Notes under the pieces: model-generated
What the model saw: the letters and a program-made list of their open reading frames with translations, nothing else
What the model was told of the DNA's origin: nothing
Database searches by the model: none
Translations under genes and position numbers: made by a program
From: Sporolactobacillus vineae DSM 21990 = SL153
GTDB taxonomy: Bacteria > Bacillota > Bacilli > Bacillales > Sporolactobacillaceae
Length of the DNA: 64,000 nucleotides
Direction: 5' to 3'
Assembly (NCBI RefSeq): GCF_000377985.1
Contig: NZ_KB899044.1
Coordinates: 124,001-188,000 of the forward strand
Part shown: positions 55,649 through 63,884 of the stretch, one piece after another
Numbering within the stretch: position 1 is the first letter of the stretch
Layout of the letters: every line of letters starts with the position of its first letter

Positions 55649-56526
55649 AAGCGGATCGAATGCGCGCACAATTCAACCGTCTCGTTCATGAACCGCAGAT
55701 TATCAGCATGGTCGCCTGTCCGGACAGCCTGTCCGCAAAAATCGCCGAACGAACCGGCTTTAAGGCCATTTTCCAGGCGGGTTATACCACTTCAGCTTCC
55801 GAACTGGCGATGCCCGATCGGGGAATCGCGGATTTCGGCATCATGGTTAACCGGGCCAGGGAGATCGTCAACTGCGTGGATATCCCGGTCTTTGCCGATG
55901 CCGATACAGGTTACGGCAACTTGATGAATGTGGCCCGGACGGTACGCTGCTACGAATCGATCGGCGTTGCCGGACTTTTCCTGGAAGATCAGAAATGGCC
56001 GAAGCGCTGCGGCCATATGGACGGCAAAGCGGTTATCCCGATGGAGGAAATGGTTGAGAAGATTCGTACCGCCGCCCGTACCCGGAAACACCGTGATTTT
56101 CTGATCATGTCCCGTACAGATGCCCGTGCGGTTTACGACCTGGACGAAGCCATCCGGCGGAGCCGGGCCTATCACCAGGCGGGCGCCGACATGGTCTTCA
56201 TTGAAGCGCCGCAAAATAAAGAGGAGCTCAAAAAAATTTCAGCGGCATTTCCTGATGTTCCGCTGATGGCGAATATGATTGAACACGGCAAAACACCGCT
56301 GATGACAGCCGATGAGCTGCAGGAACTGGGTTTCCGGATCATGGTTCATCCCACAGCATTGGCTTACGCACAAACCTTCGCCGAGCAAGAATTGCTCAAG
56401 GAACTCTATACCCGTAAAACCACTGCAGGCTTTATGGACAGACTCGTGCCCTTTGATCAGTTTAATCGTTTTATCGGACTGGATGAAGTGAACCAATTGG
56501 AAGAGAAATATACATCTGCAGAGTAA
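55645..56526 (+). CDS. Methylisocitrate lyase-like / oxaloacetate decarboxylase-like enzyme
   Basis: A second PEP-mutase/isocitrate-lyase family member, 293 residues. FADADTGYGN (metal site) and KRCGHMDGK with the catalytic Cys (KRCGH 120-124) are intact, as are IMSRTDARAVYDLDEAI and FIEAPQNKEEL. A lyase acting on a 2-methyl- or 2,3-dimethyl-substituted malate or isocitrate is plausible. SD AAAGGAGG. Diverged from the PrpB at 31.4 kb, so probably a different substrate. Confidence 0.82.
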   Translation: MKADRMRAQFNRLVHEPQIISMVACPDSLSAKIAERTGFKAIFQAGYTTSASELAMPDRGIADFGIMVNRAREIVNCVDIPVFADADTGYGNLMNVARTVRCYESIGVAGLFLEDQKWPKRCGHMDGKAVIPMEEMVEKIRTAARTRKHRDFLIMSRTDARAVYDLDEAIRRSRAYHQAGADMVFIEAPQNKEELKKISAAFPDVPLMANMIEHGKTPLMTADELQELGFRIMVHPTALAYAQTFAEQELLKELYTRKTTAGFMDRLVPFDQFNRFIGLDEVNQLEEKYTSAE

Positions 56527-56617
56527 AAAGCAAATGATCCATTTATAAGATACAGATAAATTTCCGGGGTGATGGAAAAGAAACCGGATCCCACGGATAA
56601 ATTAGGAGTGAGGATAT

Positions 56618-58042
56618 ATGGAAGCAGAAGGAACGATCAGTAATCGTCGGATTAAGAGCAGAGGGAAAGCAAGTGAACGGGCAATCGATCATTACACGGA
56701 ACAAGAACGGCAGCAGCTTGAAGCACGGATTAATAATCTTCCCATCACCGGGACGATGTACAAAGTCTTTACCCTGATCACGCTCGGCATGCTGCTCGAT
56801 GGATTTGACGTCTATCTGGCCGGCGGCGTCCTTGGCAGTCTTGTGCAGACCGGATGGTCAACCCTGTTTCTGAACGCCGCATTTATCTCGACAACATTCA
56901 TTGGACTTTTCATTGGGTCGATTGCTACCGGCATCGTCGGCGACGCGAAAGGACGTCAATTTGCCTATCAGATCAACCTGCTCATTTTCGGGCTGGCTTC
57001 TCTGGCCAGTTTCTTTGCGCCTAACATGATCACGCTGATCATTCTCAGAGGGATCAGCGGATTCGGGCTCGGCGCAGAAATTGTCACCGGCTTCGCCCTG
57101 CTCGGCGAATTCATGCCGGCCAAGTCAAGAGGCAAATGGGTAGCCAGCCTTTCCGTCATTGCCAACTGCTCCGCCCCGCTTGCCACCTTCACCGGTTTTC
57201 TTATCATTCCATCGGTCGGCTGGCGCTGGATGTTCGTCATTGTCGGCGTTGCCTCGTTAATTGTCTGGTACTTCCGCCGCAGCCTGCCGGAATCGCCAAG
57301 ATGGTATTTCTCACAGGGACGATTCAGCGAAGCCGAACAGGTCGTGTCGATTTTCGAACGTGAAGCCGAGAAGAAATACGGCGAACGCCATCCCGGTACG
57401 GACCTTCAGGACAGCAGCCAGTTTAATCAGATTGACGAGCAGCAAGGCAAATTCAGCGAACTTTTCGGCAGAGATGAGATTAAGAAGACCCTCCTCGGCT
57501 GCTTCATTCTTGCCGCGCTCAACACTGTTGCCTACACCTTTGTGACCTGGGTACCCACCCTGCTTGTCAACGGCGGCATCACGATTTCCAAATCCCTTGG
57601 CTATACAGCACTGATGATGGTCGGTGCACCGGTCGGCGCTTTTATTGGAAGGCTGACCGTCGACCGATTCGGACGTAAATGGATGATCGTCGGTTCCTTC
57701 ATTATGACCGCTATCTTCGGATACTCTTATGCCTTTCAAACGAATCCGACCGCGATCATGATCATCGGTTTTCTAATGACCGTTTGCATCTACATCCTCA
57801 TGGCGATCGGCCTGGCCATCTATGTCCCTGAACTGTTCCCGACACGGCTGCGGATGCGCGGCAACGGAACCGCGCAGGCTGTCGGACGCTTTTTCACGAT
57901 TATCACCCCCTATGCCGTTGCCGGTTTACTCAGCACTCAGGGACCTGTCAGCATCTTCATCACCATCGGTATCTTCATGGCCGTTGTCGCCGTGCTGACC
58001 ATCCTGTGGGGCCCGGAGACCAAGAAGCAGATTCTGAAATAA
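56618..58042 (+). CDS. MFS transporter, organic/aromatic-acid symporter type
   Basis: Twelve-helix major facilitator of 474 residues with a hydrophilic N-terminus (about 45 residues) and central loop. Motif A is GDAKGRQ after helix 2 and DRFGRKW in the second half; LLDGFDVYLAGG in helix 1 and ESPRWYFSQGRF fit the AAHS / NiaP-like branch. Ninety bp after the two lyase-like genes, so it probably imports their substrate. Confidence 0.88.
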   Translation: MEAEGTISNRRIKSRGKASERAIDHYTEQERQQLEARINNLPITGTMYKVFTLITLGMLLDGFDVYLAGGVLGSLVQTGWSTLFLNAAFISTTFIGLFIGSIATGIVGDAKGRQFAYQINLLIFGLASLASFFAPNMITLIILRGISGFGLGAEIVTGFALLGEFMPAKSRGKWVASLSVIANCSAPLATFTGFLIIPSVGWRWMFVIVGVASLIVWYFRRSLPESPRWYFSQGRFSEAEQVVSIFEREAEKKYGERHPGTDLQDSSQFNQIDEQQGKFSELFGRDEIKKTLLGCFILAALNTVAYTFVTWVPTLLVNGGITISKSLGYTALMMVGAPVGAFIGRLTVDRFGRKWMIVGSFIMTAIFGYSYAFQTNPTAIMIIGFLMTVCIYILMAIGLAIYVPELFPTRLRMRGNGTAQAVGRFFTIITPYAVAGLLSTQGPVSIFITIGIFMAVVAVLTILWGPETKKQILK

Positions 58043-58073
58043 TCACGGGATTAATGATCGTTATTGAGATCGC

Positions 58074-58115
58074 TGACTAAACGGCCACCTGCTAAAGCAG
58101 GTGGCCGTTTAGTCA
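58074..58115. terminator. Perfect 20-bp inverted repeat between the MFS and doc-like genes
   Basis: Arms 58074-58093 and 58096-58115 are exact complements around a 2-nt loop. The stop codon of the doc-like gene (58113-58115) lies in the right arm. No T run on either side. Confidence 0.6.
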
Positions 58116-58514
58116 CTCAGTAAGAAAATTTACGTTGGCTTCAAGATAAGAAGCAATCTCTTTAATCGAGGTTATTTTCTTATTTGCAATCAGTATGGCA
58201 TAATCGTAAAGTTGCATAGGTGATAGCGTCAACTCAAAACCGTTCACGTCTAATAAGGTAATGGCACATAAAACCCCGGTCCTTTTGTTACCATCAGTAA
58301 AGTATTGATTATCTGCAAATGACTTTAAATAATAAGCTGCTTTATCAAAGATTGTCGGATATTTATCTACCCCAAACACAATTTGATAGGGTCGTTCAGC
58401 AACATATTCAATCAAGTCAGAGGATGTTTCTCCTTCAATACCGCCATATGTTTTTATAGCGTACCTATGAAAATCTCTAATATCATCAGCCGTTAGATGT
58501 ATGCTTTTAACCAT
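58113..58514 (-). CDS. Doc-like (Fic-fold, death-on-curing family) protein with substituted motif His
   Basis: A 133-residue compact Fic-fold protein of the Doc type (TADDIRDFHRYAIKTYGG, KAAYYLKSFADNQYFTDGNKRTGVL). Doc enzymes phosphorylate EF-Tu, and their motif is HxFx(D/N)(G/A)NKRT. Here the leading His is Gln70 (QYFTDGNKRTG, 70-80), so activity may be lost or altered. Two nt separate it from a 39-residue basic ORF that probably is its partner. It has almost no SD and is likely translated by coupling. Confidence 0.85.
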   Translation of the reverse strand: MVKSIHLTADDIRDFHRYAIKTYGGIEGETSSDLIEYVAERPYQIVFGVDKYPTIFDKAAYYLKSFADNQYFTDGNKRTGVLCAITLLDVNGFELTLSPMQLYDYAILIANKKITSIKEIASYLEANVNFLTE

Positions 58515-58516
58515 TT

Positions 58517-58636
58517 TCAGTTTTTACTCAATTTCTTCAGAGTCTTAGCATACTTCTTTGCCATCTTTTTAAAAGAGGCCATAACCTTCGCCTTCCTGAT
58601 ATCTTCTCTCTCTTTTTTACGAATGGCTTCGGTCAT
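58517..58636 (-). CDS. 39-residue basic protein, candidate antitoxin or partner of the Doc-like protein
   Basis: Short ORF starting ATG at 58636 and ending at 58517, with a strong SD (GGAGGAG, 6 nt spacing) and a promoter upstream. The product begins MTEAIRKKER and ends KTLKKLSKN. It has 15 Lys/Arg against 4 acidic residues, is mostly helical, and has no recognisable Phd/AbrB domain. Two-nt spacing to doc and coupled translation are the layout of toxin-antitoxin pairs. Neutralising function is inference. Confidence 0.6.
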   Translation of the reverse strand: MTEAIRKKEREDIRKAKVMASFKKMAKKYAKTLKKLSKN

Positions 58637-58721
58637 GTCTTTCTCCTCCTTCTTATCACCCATAACCACTAATACCACCTTTCAGCTTGTGCATTAGCAG
58701 TGTATGCTTTAACGTAGGATA

Positions 58722-58750
58722 ATTATACCATAAAGCAACTAAAACTTGAA
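58722..58750 (-). promoter_or_regulatory. Sigma-A promoter of the doc module
   Basis: On the minus strand TTCAAG (58745-58750), 17 nt, perfect TATAAT (58722-58727), about 85 bp before the 39-residue ORF. Confidence 0.7.
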
Positions 58751-59284
58751 AGATAGAAAAGTGTCCCTATCCCTTGCGAGTTCTATGTTTTTCCTGGATA
58801 AATTTGCTCAGGCTACCACCTTTGTCAGCTGTTTCTGATAGCTGGACAGCAGTTAGCGATTGGCGATAGATAGAGTAGTCATCATAAAAGGATCCTCTCT
58901 GGTTGTTGTGATGACTTAACTTTACCCAATTTGACGTATTCAAAGCAAGTAAGTTTGCGACACATTAGTGGAAAAAGACTGTTTGACGTATACAACCTGG
59001 TCATTGATAATTGCGGTGATTTTGAAGATTCTGCGACGTAATTAGATGGATTGAACTAGAAAATGGAGCCTGTCTCGACGTCGATTGAGCGCCTTAATTG
59101 TTAATTTTATTGTCCTGAAAACAGCTGAGAAACTGATCGACAAAGGTTTGCATCCGCCACCCTTCCAAAGTGCCAATGTTGACGGTGGCGATGCCTTTAA
59201 TGCACAAATAGTGCAGAATTTATGAGACAACATTCATTACATGTGATCGTGAAAAGATCGATTCAATGATAATTTTATAAGACG
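58751..59284. other. Decayed sequence between the doc module and the MHS carrier
   Basis: No intact gene. On the minus strand an open frame without a good start runs from about 58968 to 58768 (ends SLSKFIQEKHRTRKG). On the plus strand about 59100-59224 reads as a C-terminal fragment (KTAEKLIDKGLHPPP...NAQIVQNL) after an in-frame stop. Neither is a family I can name. A 14-nt direct repeat (TTTGACGTAT then T or A then CAA-type) lies at 58930-58943 and 58982-58995. The stretch looks like gene remnants. Confidence 0.35.
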
Positions 59285-59324
59285 AAATCCCAGGAGAAGT
59301 CAACCTCAACTTCTCCTGGGATTT
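59285..59324. terminator. Terminator with a 16-bp stem after the MHS carrier gene
   Basis: Arms 59285-59300 / 59309-59324 with an 8-nt loop, short T runs on both strands. It serves the minus-strand carrier and perhaps the decayed plus-strand gene. Confidence 0.7.
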
Positions 59325-59396
59325 TCTTACTGCGCATAAAATCGATCATCCAGATGTTAACCCCCGCCGAAGTTCAGCATAACCAATTCTATCGCG

Positions 59397-60677
59397 CTAT
59401 TTTTTCAGTTCTGCAATCCATCCCACCGACAAAGCACTTACAACCCCCGAGAAGAGGACATACAGGGTCAGCAAGAGCGGTGATCCGTCGCCTGCCTGCA
59501 GCAGTGATGTAGCAATAATCGGGGTAATCCCGCTGGCAAAGATGCCAGAGGATTGATAGACGAAGGATACTCCTGTATAGCGAACTTCCGCATCAAACAA
59601 TTCGGCAAACAGAGCGGCTTCCGGCCCGTAGACAATCGCATATAAGATGCCAAACGGAATAATGATCGCCAGCCAGATCAGCCAGGTGTTTCCTGATGAG
59701 TGGCCCATCATCCAGAAAGCCGGCATCGCTGATATTCCTGTAATTAAACTTCCCCAAAAATATACTTTCGTTCTGCCGATTCGGTCGGACCAATAGCCGA
59801 ACAGAGGAATAAAGAAACACATGACGAATGCGGCAACAGAAACACCGAGCGTCGCCATCGAATTGCTGATGTGAATATGATTCGTCAGGTAATTTATCGA
59901 GAAGACGCCCATGACATTGAAAAACACACCATCGATGTACCGGGTGCCCATGCCTGCGATGATTTTCCGTGTATTGCCCTTCCACATCTTTTTAAAAGGA
60001 ATGCGAGTTTCTTTATTCGTATCTTTCACTTTCTGGAACTCCGGGGTTTCTTTGACCGCAATTCTCATCCAGAGCCCGGTAATGAGCAGGACAATACTCA
60101 GACCAAAGGCGACCCGCCAGCCCCAGGCAAGGAACTGGGTATCGGACAGAAGTGCGGTAAGCAGCCCGATAACACCGGATGCGAGCAAAAGGCCAAAGGA
60201 CAGACCGATCTGAGGGAAACTGGCATAGTAACCACGCTTGTTCTTCGGGGCATACTCATAAGTCATCAGGATGGCACCGCCCCATTCCCCGCCAAGCCCA
60301 ATTCCCTGAACAACACGAAGCAGCAGTAAAATGATCGGTGCCCAGATGCCGATTTGATCATAGGTAGGCAAAATAGCGATCAGGCAGGTGCTTCCGCCCA
60401 TAATCATGACCGTTAAAATCAGCATCCGCTTACGCCCAAGTTTATCACCGAAATGTCCGAAGATGACGCCACCTACCGGTCGGGCGAAAAATCCGACGGC
60501 AAATGTGACATAAGCGAGCAAGGTCGACAAAAAAGGATCATTGCTCGGGAAATACAGCTGGTTTAACACCATACCGGCCACGACACCATACAGGAAGAAA
60601 TCATACCATTCAATCGTCGCGCCGATAATACTTGAAGAAACGACAGGTAACAGCTTGCTTTTCGTTTTCTTTTCCAC
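59397..60677 (-). CDS. MFS transporter, metabolite:H+ symporter (MHS) family
   Basis: A 426-residue, twelve-helix carrier. IIGATIEWYDFFLYG in helix 1, GHFGDKLGRKRMLILT (motif A), RVVQGIGLGGEWGGA and PKNKRGYYASFPQIG are hallmarks of the MHS group (ShiA, ProP, KgtP and citrate carriers). The ligand is not determined. GTG start 7 nt after AAGGAGG. A minus-strand promoter lies at 60736-60765. Confidence 0.9.
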   Translation of the reverse strand: MEKKTKSKLLPVVSSSIIGATIEWYDFFLYGVVAGMVLNQLYFPSNDPFLSTLLAYVTFAVGFFARPVGGVIFGHFGDKLGRKRMLILTVMIMGGSTCLIAILPTYDQIGIWAPIILLLLRVVQGIGLGGEWGGAILMTYEYAPKNKRGYYASFPQIGLSFGLLLASGVIGLLTALLSDTQFLAWGWRVAFGLSIVLLITGLWMRIAVKETPEFQKVKDTNKETRIPFKKMWKGNTRKIIAGMGTRYIDGVFFNVMGVFSINYLTNHIHISNSMATLGVSVAAFVMCFFIPLFGYWSDRIGRTKVYFWGSLITGISAMPAFWMMGHSSGNTWLIWLAIIIPFGILYAIVYGPEAALFAELFDAEVRYTGVSFVYQSSGIFASGITPIIATSLLQAGDGSPLLLTLYVLFSGVVSALSVGWIAELKK

Positions 60678-61252
60678 AAAAGACCTCCTTTAATTGTTTC
60701 CCCGGCGGCAAAGCGCCGGAAGATCTGAAAGTGAAATAGTAGCATGGCCCATGAAAAAAAGTCAAATAGTATGCTGTTATGATGAAAATAATTTTTATGG
60801 AGTGATAGAGGTGTCCAGTATATGTAAGATTGCAGGACATCTCAGAAGTCCGTGCAGAGACTGGCTGAGATTAATCAAGATTACCATAGGTTCATACAAC
60901 ACCTGATTCAACGTGCTACACGTGATTATTCCATGAAATCGACAACTGAAATAAGAAGGCTGGACTGCAATCCTGAGAACAACGAACCAAATCGATCGAT
61001 CAACTGCTTGATAGCATCGTCTGCTGAATCCAGATCTTTGCCGTCAATCTTTTGGGAGATCTGTCACGGGTCTTGCGTTCCGCCAAGGTTAGGAGCACAT
61101 CATCTTCACTTCTATAAAATAAGATAATTCCCCATCTAAGCTAAATTCAGGTGGGGATCATTATTTGATGCGTACGGTTAAGTAAGATTCCGGTAATGGA
61201 CATCAACAGGAAAATCAGTAAACCGTTCATACCTGCCATATAATGAATCGAG
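60678..61252. promoter_or_regulatory. Gene-free region with the MHS carrier promoter and a distal terminator
   Basis: Minus-strand promoter TTGACT (60760-60765), 18 nt, TACTAT (60736-60741) for the MHS carrier. Open frames around 60.7-61.1 kb have no SD, odd composition and no family resemblance, so I do not call them. A long imperfect hairpin at 61124-61166 (CCCCA/TGGGG core) followed by TTATTTT on the minus strand probably terminates the M20 gene. Confidence 0.5.
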
Positions 61253-62599
61253 CTAATTCCGGGCAAGATGTTCAAAAATCGCCGTCAAAAAGCGGATCCC
61301 CTGATGATAATTATCCAGGTGTACGTTTTCATTCGGTGAATGAGCGCCCGAACCCGGATCACCGATTCCGAAAGACATCAGCGGTGCATGGAGATAGTGA
61401 TTAAAGAGATACATCGGTCCGGTTCCTGAACTTGTCGGCAGCAGCTGCAAATGGTCTTCGCCGCCATAAACCTTCGCGGCAACGTCCAGTATGCTCCTGA
61501 CAATCGGTGCGTCGAGGTCGGAACGATAACTCTTTTCCCCCATCAGATACTCGACTTTCACATCACTGAACCCTCGTTTATTCAAATACTTCTGCACTTT
61601 CTTATAAATATCGACCGGATCCTGATGCGGTACCAGACGAGCATCAATCTTCGCCCGTGCCGTATGCGGCAGCACCGTCTTGACACTTTCACCCTCATAG
61701 CCGCTTGTCAAACCGGCAATATTGATGGTTGGTTCAAAAGCATAGGCTTCCTTGATATTGTCAAAAAGAAATGGAAGCTGAAGATCATGGAGTTTCTTAA
61801 CCGATTCTTTATCAAGATACATCTTGTCGATGAGCGCCCTGGCTCGCGGGGAAGGTTCTTCCACATCATCGTAGAAACCGTCAACGAGAATTCTGCCGCT
61901 ATTTACATCGCGCAGCGTAGCCAGTGCCTGTGCCAGGCGCCATCCCGGGCCTTCGATATAAGCAGCTGATGAGGAGTGAATATCATCCTTGCCGGTTCGG
62001 GTGACCAGATCAAAACAGCTGATCCCCTTATTGCCGCCGGTAATTTCCAGTTTGCCCTGCGAGGTCTTTGAACCGCCTTCCCAGACCACCAGATCAGTCT
62101 GAAATAGATCAGCGTATTTCTTCAGATAGTCTTCCAGATTCTGGCTGGCGATTTCTTCCGCACCTTCAACAAAAAACTTGACCTGAAAGGGAAAATCACC
62201 GTGCTCCTGCCTGTAGATGTTCAGGGCAGTAAGCCGGGCAATTAGTTCACCCTTGCAGTCAGCTACTCCGCGGCCGACAAGCTTTCCGTCCTTTTCGGTC
62301 AGCGTAAACGGTTCGGAGTGCCATTCTTCCAGAGGTTCCGGGGGCTGCACATCATAGTGGTTATAAAATAATACAGTCGTCGCCCTTTTCTGCGGGTCTT
62401 CCGGCTGAAAATCTGCATACACTAGCGGGTATTTATAATCATGGAACACTCTTGCCTGCCCACCTGCCTGAGTAAATAATTTCCGCAAGAATTCCGCTGT
62501 TTCGGGAATAGCTTTGTTCTGGGCAGAAACTGAAGGCAGCTTTATGTAGTCGGCTAGATGTTTTTTATATTGCGTAACAATGTCATCACTCGCACTCAC
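61253..62599 (-). CDS. M20-family dipeptidase
   Basis: Zinc peptidase of about 450 residues in the carnosinase/CNDP2-like branch. Metal ligands and catalytic residues: NHYDVQPP (His84, Asp86 counting from the upstream ATG), GVADCKGE (Asp117), VEGAEEIAS (catalytic Glu), and a late SFGIGDPGSGAHSPNE. The ATG at 62608 abuts the SD (AGAGG); the GTG at 62599, 9 nt away, is better spaced. The gene is alone behind a SAM-I riboswitch, so it belongs to the methionine/sulfur regulon and may release Met or Cys from dipeptides. Confidence 0.9.
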   Translation of the reverse strand: MSASDDIVTQYKKHLADYIKLPSVSAQNKAIPETAEFLRKLFTQAGGQARVFHDYKYPLVYADFQPEDPQKRATTVLFYNHYDVQPPEPLEEWHSEPFTLTEKDGKLVGRGVADCKGELIARLTALNIYRQEHGDFPFQVKFFVEGAEEIASQNLEDYLKKYADLFQTDLVVWEGGSKTSQGKLEITGGNKGISCFDLVTRTGKDDIHSSSAAYIEGPGWRLAQALATLRDVNSGRILVDGFYDDVEEPSPRARALIDKMYLDKESVKKLHDLQLPFLFDNIKEAYAFEPTINIAGLTSGYEGESVKTVLPHTARAKIDARLVPHQDPVDIYKKVQKYLNKRGFSDVKVEYLMGEKSYRSDLDAPIVRSILDVAAKVYGGEDHLQLLPTSSGTGPMYLFNHYLHAPLMSFGIGDPGSGAHSPNENVHLDNYHQGIRFLTAIFEHLARN

Positions 62600-62650
62600 T
62601 TTTGTCATCCTCTTTTATTCAAATTAGTCATTTAAAATGGTCATAAAGAA

Positions 62651-62806
62651 ATGCCGTTTTCTGTGATAAGAAAACGGCATGAGTTAATGATTCATACGCT
62701 GTCTTCTCATCTTTGCAGAATATATTCTGCTGGAATTGACACCATGCAACTATGCTGGTTGTCGGGCTTCATCGGGCCAGTCCCTCCGCCGCTCTGGATA
62801 AGAATC
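62651..62806 (-). promoter_or_regulatory. SAM-I (S-box) riboswitch and terminator controlling the M20 dipeptidase
   Basis: Read on the minus strand from 62806: TTCTTATCCAGAG, then GGCGGAGGGACTGGCCCGA, then TGAAGCCCGACAACC, GGTGTCAATTCC, AGCAG...CTGC, and AGATGAGAA closing P1. Every element of the S-box consensus is present. The expression platform is an 11-bp terminator (62651-62661 / 62670-62680) followed by TTCTTT, 42 nt before the gene. SAM binding should switch the gene off. Confidence 0.95.
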
Positions 62807-62830
62807 GCTTGTGTTTACTTATTAACCATT

Positions 62831-62859
62831 ATATTAGATATATTAGCTGGAGTCGTCAA
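62831..62859 (-). promoter_or_regulatory. Promoter of the SAM-riboswitch transcript
   Basis: On the minus strand TTGACG (62854-62859), 17 nt, TAATAT (62831-62836). It starts transcription shortly before the aptamer. Confidence 0.65.
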
Positions 62860-62907
62860 TATAAAGCTACATTATTTTGATGTGCTTTATTATTGATTCG
62901 ATTCTTT

Positions 62908-62943
62908 TTCACTAAGTGAACCTCCCGCCACTAAAGTGGTGCG
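62908..62943. repeat. Two adjacent small palindromes, possible remnant of an IS200/IS605-type end
   Basis: TTCACTAAGTGAA (62908-62920), then CCTCCCG, then CCACTAAAGTGG (62928-62939). Small subterminal hairpins next to a GAACCTCCCGCC-type stretch resemble ends of TnpB-carrying IS200/IS605 elements. No transposase is present, so this is a weak call; a terminator of the neighbouring gene is the alternative. Confidence 0.25.
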
Positions 62944-62995
62944 TTTGCCGGCATTAATCACTTACCAATTAAAAAAGCTGTCACGGCTACCTCAT

Positions 62996-63853
62996 TCACT
63001 CATTCAAAAAGAGTAAATGATTGGTCCACTTTCGGCGGAAATAATTCTGCATCTTCGCCTCATCGTCTAAATTAAGAATAACAAAATCTAATCGAACATC
63101 CTTAAGCTTCCTGAATGTCTCAAATTCGCTCTTATTAATGATTCCTTTAAACAGGTAATGCTCAATGCCATCAAAGTCTGGTTTCCCAAATTTAATTAAC
63201 GCATGAATCATCCTTTGATTTGAACGATGCGTGAACCGATAACGCAGGGGCTTTCGAAGAAGGGATAATGAGCCATATTTATAACTGACTTTCTTTTTCG
63301 CAGCTAATTGACTGGATCTGGCCAATTCATCCTTCAGCTTTTCATACTCAGCGTTTACGGCTTTTAATTGACTGCGATTTCGGCTGATTCGTATCGCCGC
63401 ATCGTTCAGCGTCAAATTCACTTCAGGTATTTGCTCACTCTTTATCAGTTTCTGCCCCGCTCGATTAAAAGAAGGCTTAACATAATATTCCGGAGTTAAG
63501 TGGTACGGTTCAAATAAGTCCAGCAGTTTCTGGTCTTTATTCAAATTGCGACTGGTCAGTATCGTCAGTCTCTGGAGTAATCCAAGATTATACAGATATT
63601 CATTGAGTCCAGTGTAATCATATTGATAAATTTTTTTAGGAATGAACTTCGCCACCAGATGACTGCCAATCTCATACCTTCTGGATTCACCACTGCTGAG
63701 ACAGCCGCGCACACAGTCTCGAAGTGCCTTCCCTTCCTTTTCAAGTTCTTTTAGCCGTTTATACGAACCGGATGCGACAAAGGCTTCCATTAATTGTTCC
63801 GCGTCCCCTCTGTTTGAAGAGAGGGTTTTACTTTTTGAACGAGAACAGGACAT
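62996..63853 (-). CDS. Hypothetical protein of about 285 residues
   Basis: I do not recognise a family. The protein is basic and hydrophilic with a helical centre (AAIRISRNRSQLKAVNAEYEKLKDELARSSQLAAKKK) and no membrane segment or signal. It ends MQNYFRRKWTNHLLFLNE. The frame is open upstream to beyond 63991, but the best start is the ATG at 63853 after AAAGGGGG. Base composition is AT-richer than the central part of the window. It follows a UvrC-like fragment by 31 bp on the same strand, suggesting one transcript. An accessory or mobile origin is inferred. Confidence 0.5.
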   Translation of the reverse strand: MSCSRSKSKTLSSNRGDAEQLMEAFVASGSYKRLKELEKEGKALRDCVRGCLSSGESRRYEIGSHLVAKFIPKKIYQYDYTGLNEYLYNLGLLQRLTILTSRNLNKDQKLLDLFEPYHLTPEYYVKPSFNRAGQKLIKSEQIPEVNLTLNDAAIRISRNRSQLKAVNAEYEKLKDELARSSQLAAKKKVSYKYGSLSLLRKPLRYRFTHRSNQRMIHALIKFGKPDFDGIEHYLFKGIINKSEFETFRKLKDVRLDFVILNLDDEAKMQNYFRRKWTNHLLFLNE

Positions 63854-63884
63854 AACCCAGATGCCCCCTTTGAACAGCAAGTAA

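Noticed and set aside
60694-61127. Plus-strand ORFs of 70 and 91 codons between the MHS carrier and the M20 dipeptidase
   Set aside because: No SD, composition unlike neighbouring genes and no family resemblance; they overlap promoter and terminator signals of the flanking minus-strand genes.
62651-62896. 81-codon plus-strand ORF with a hydrophobic C-terminus
   Set aside because: It lies entirely on the complement of the SAM riboswitch and its terminator and has no SD.
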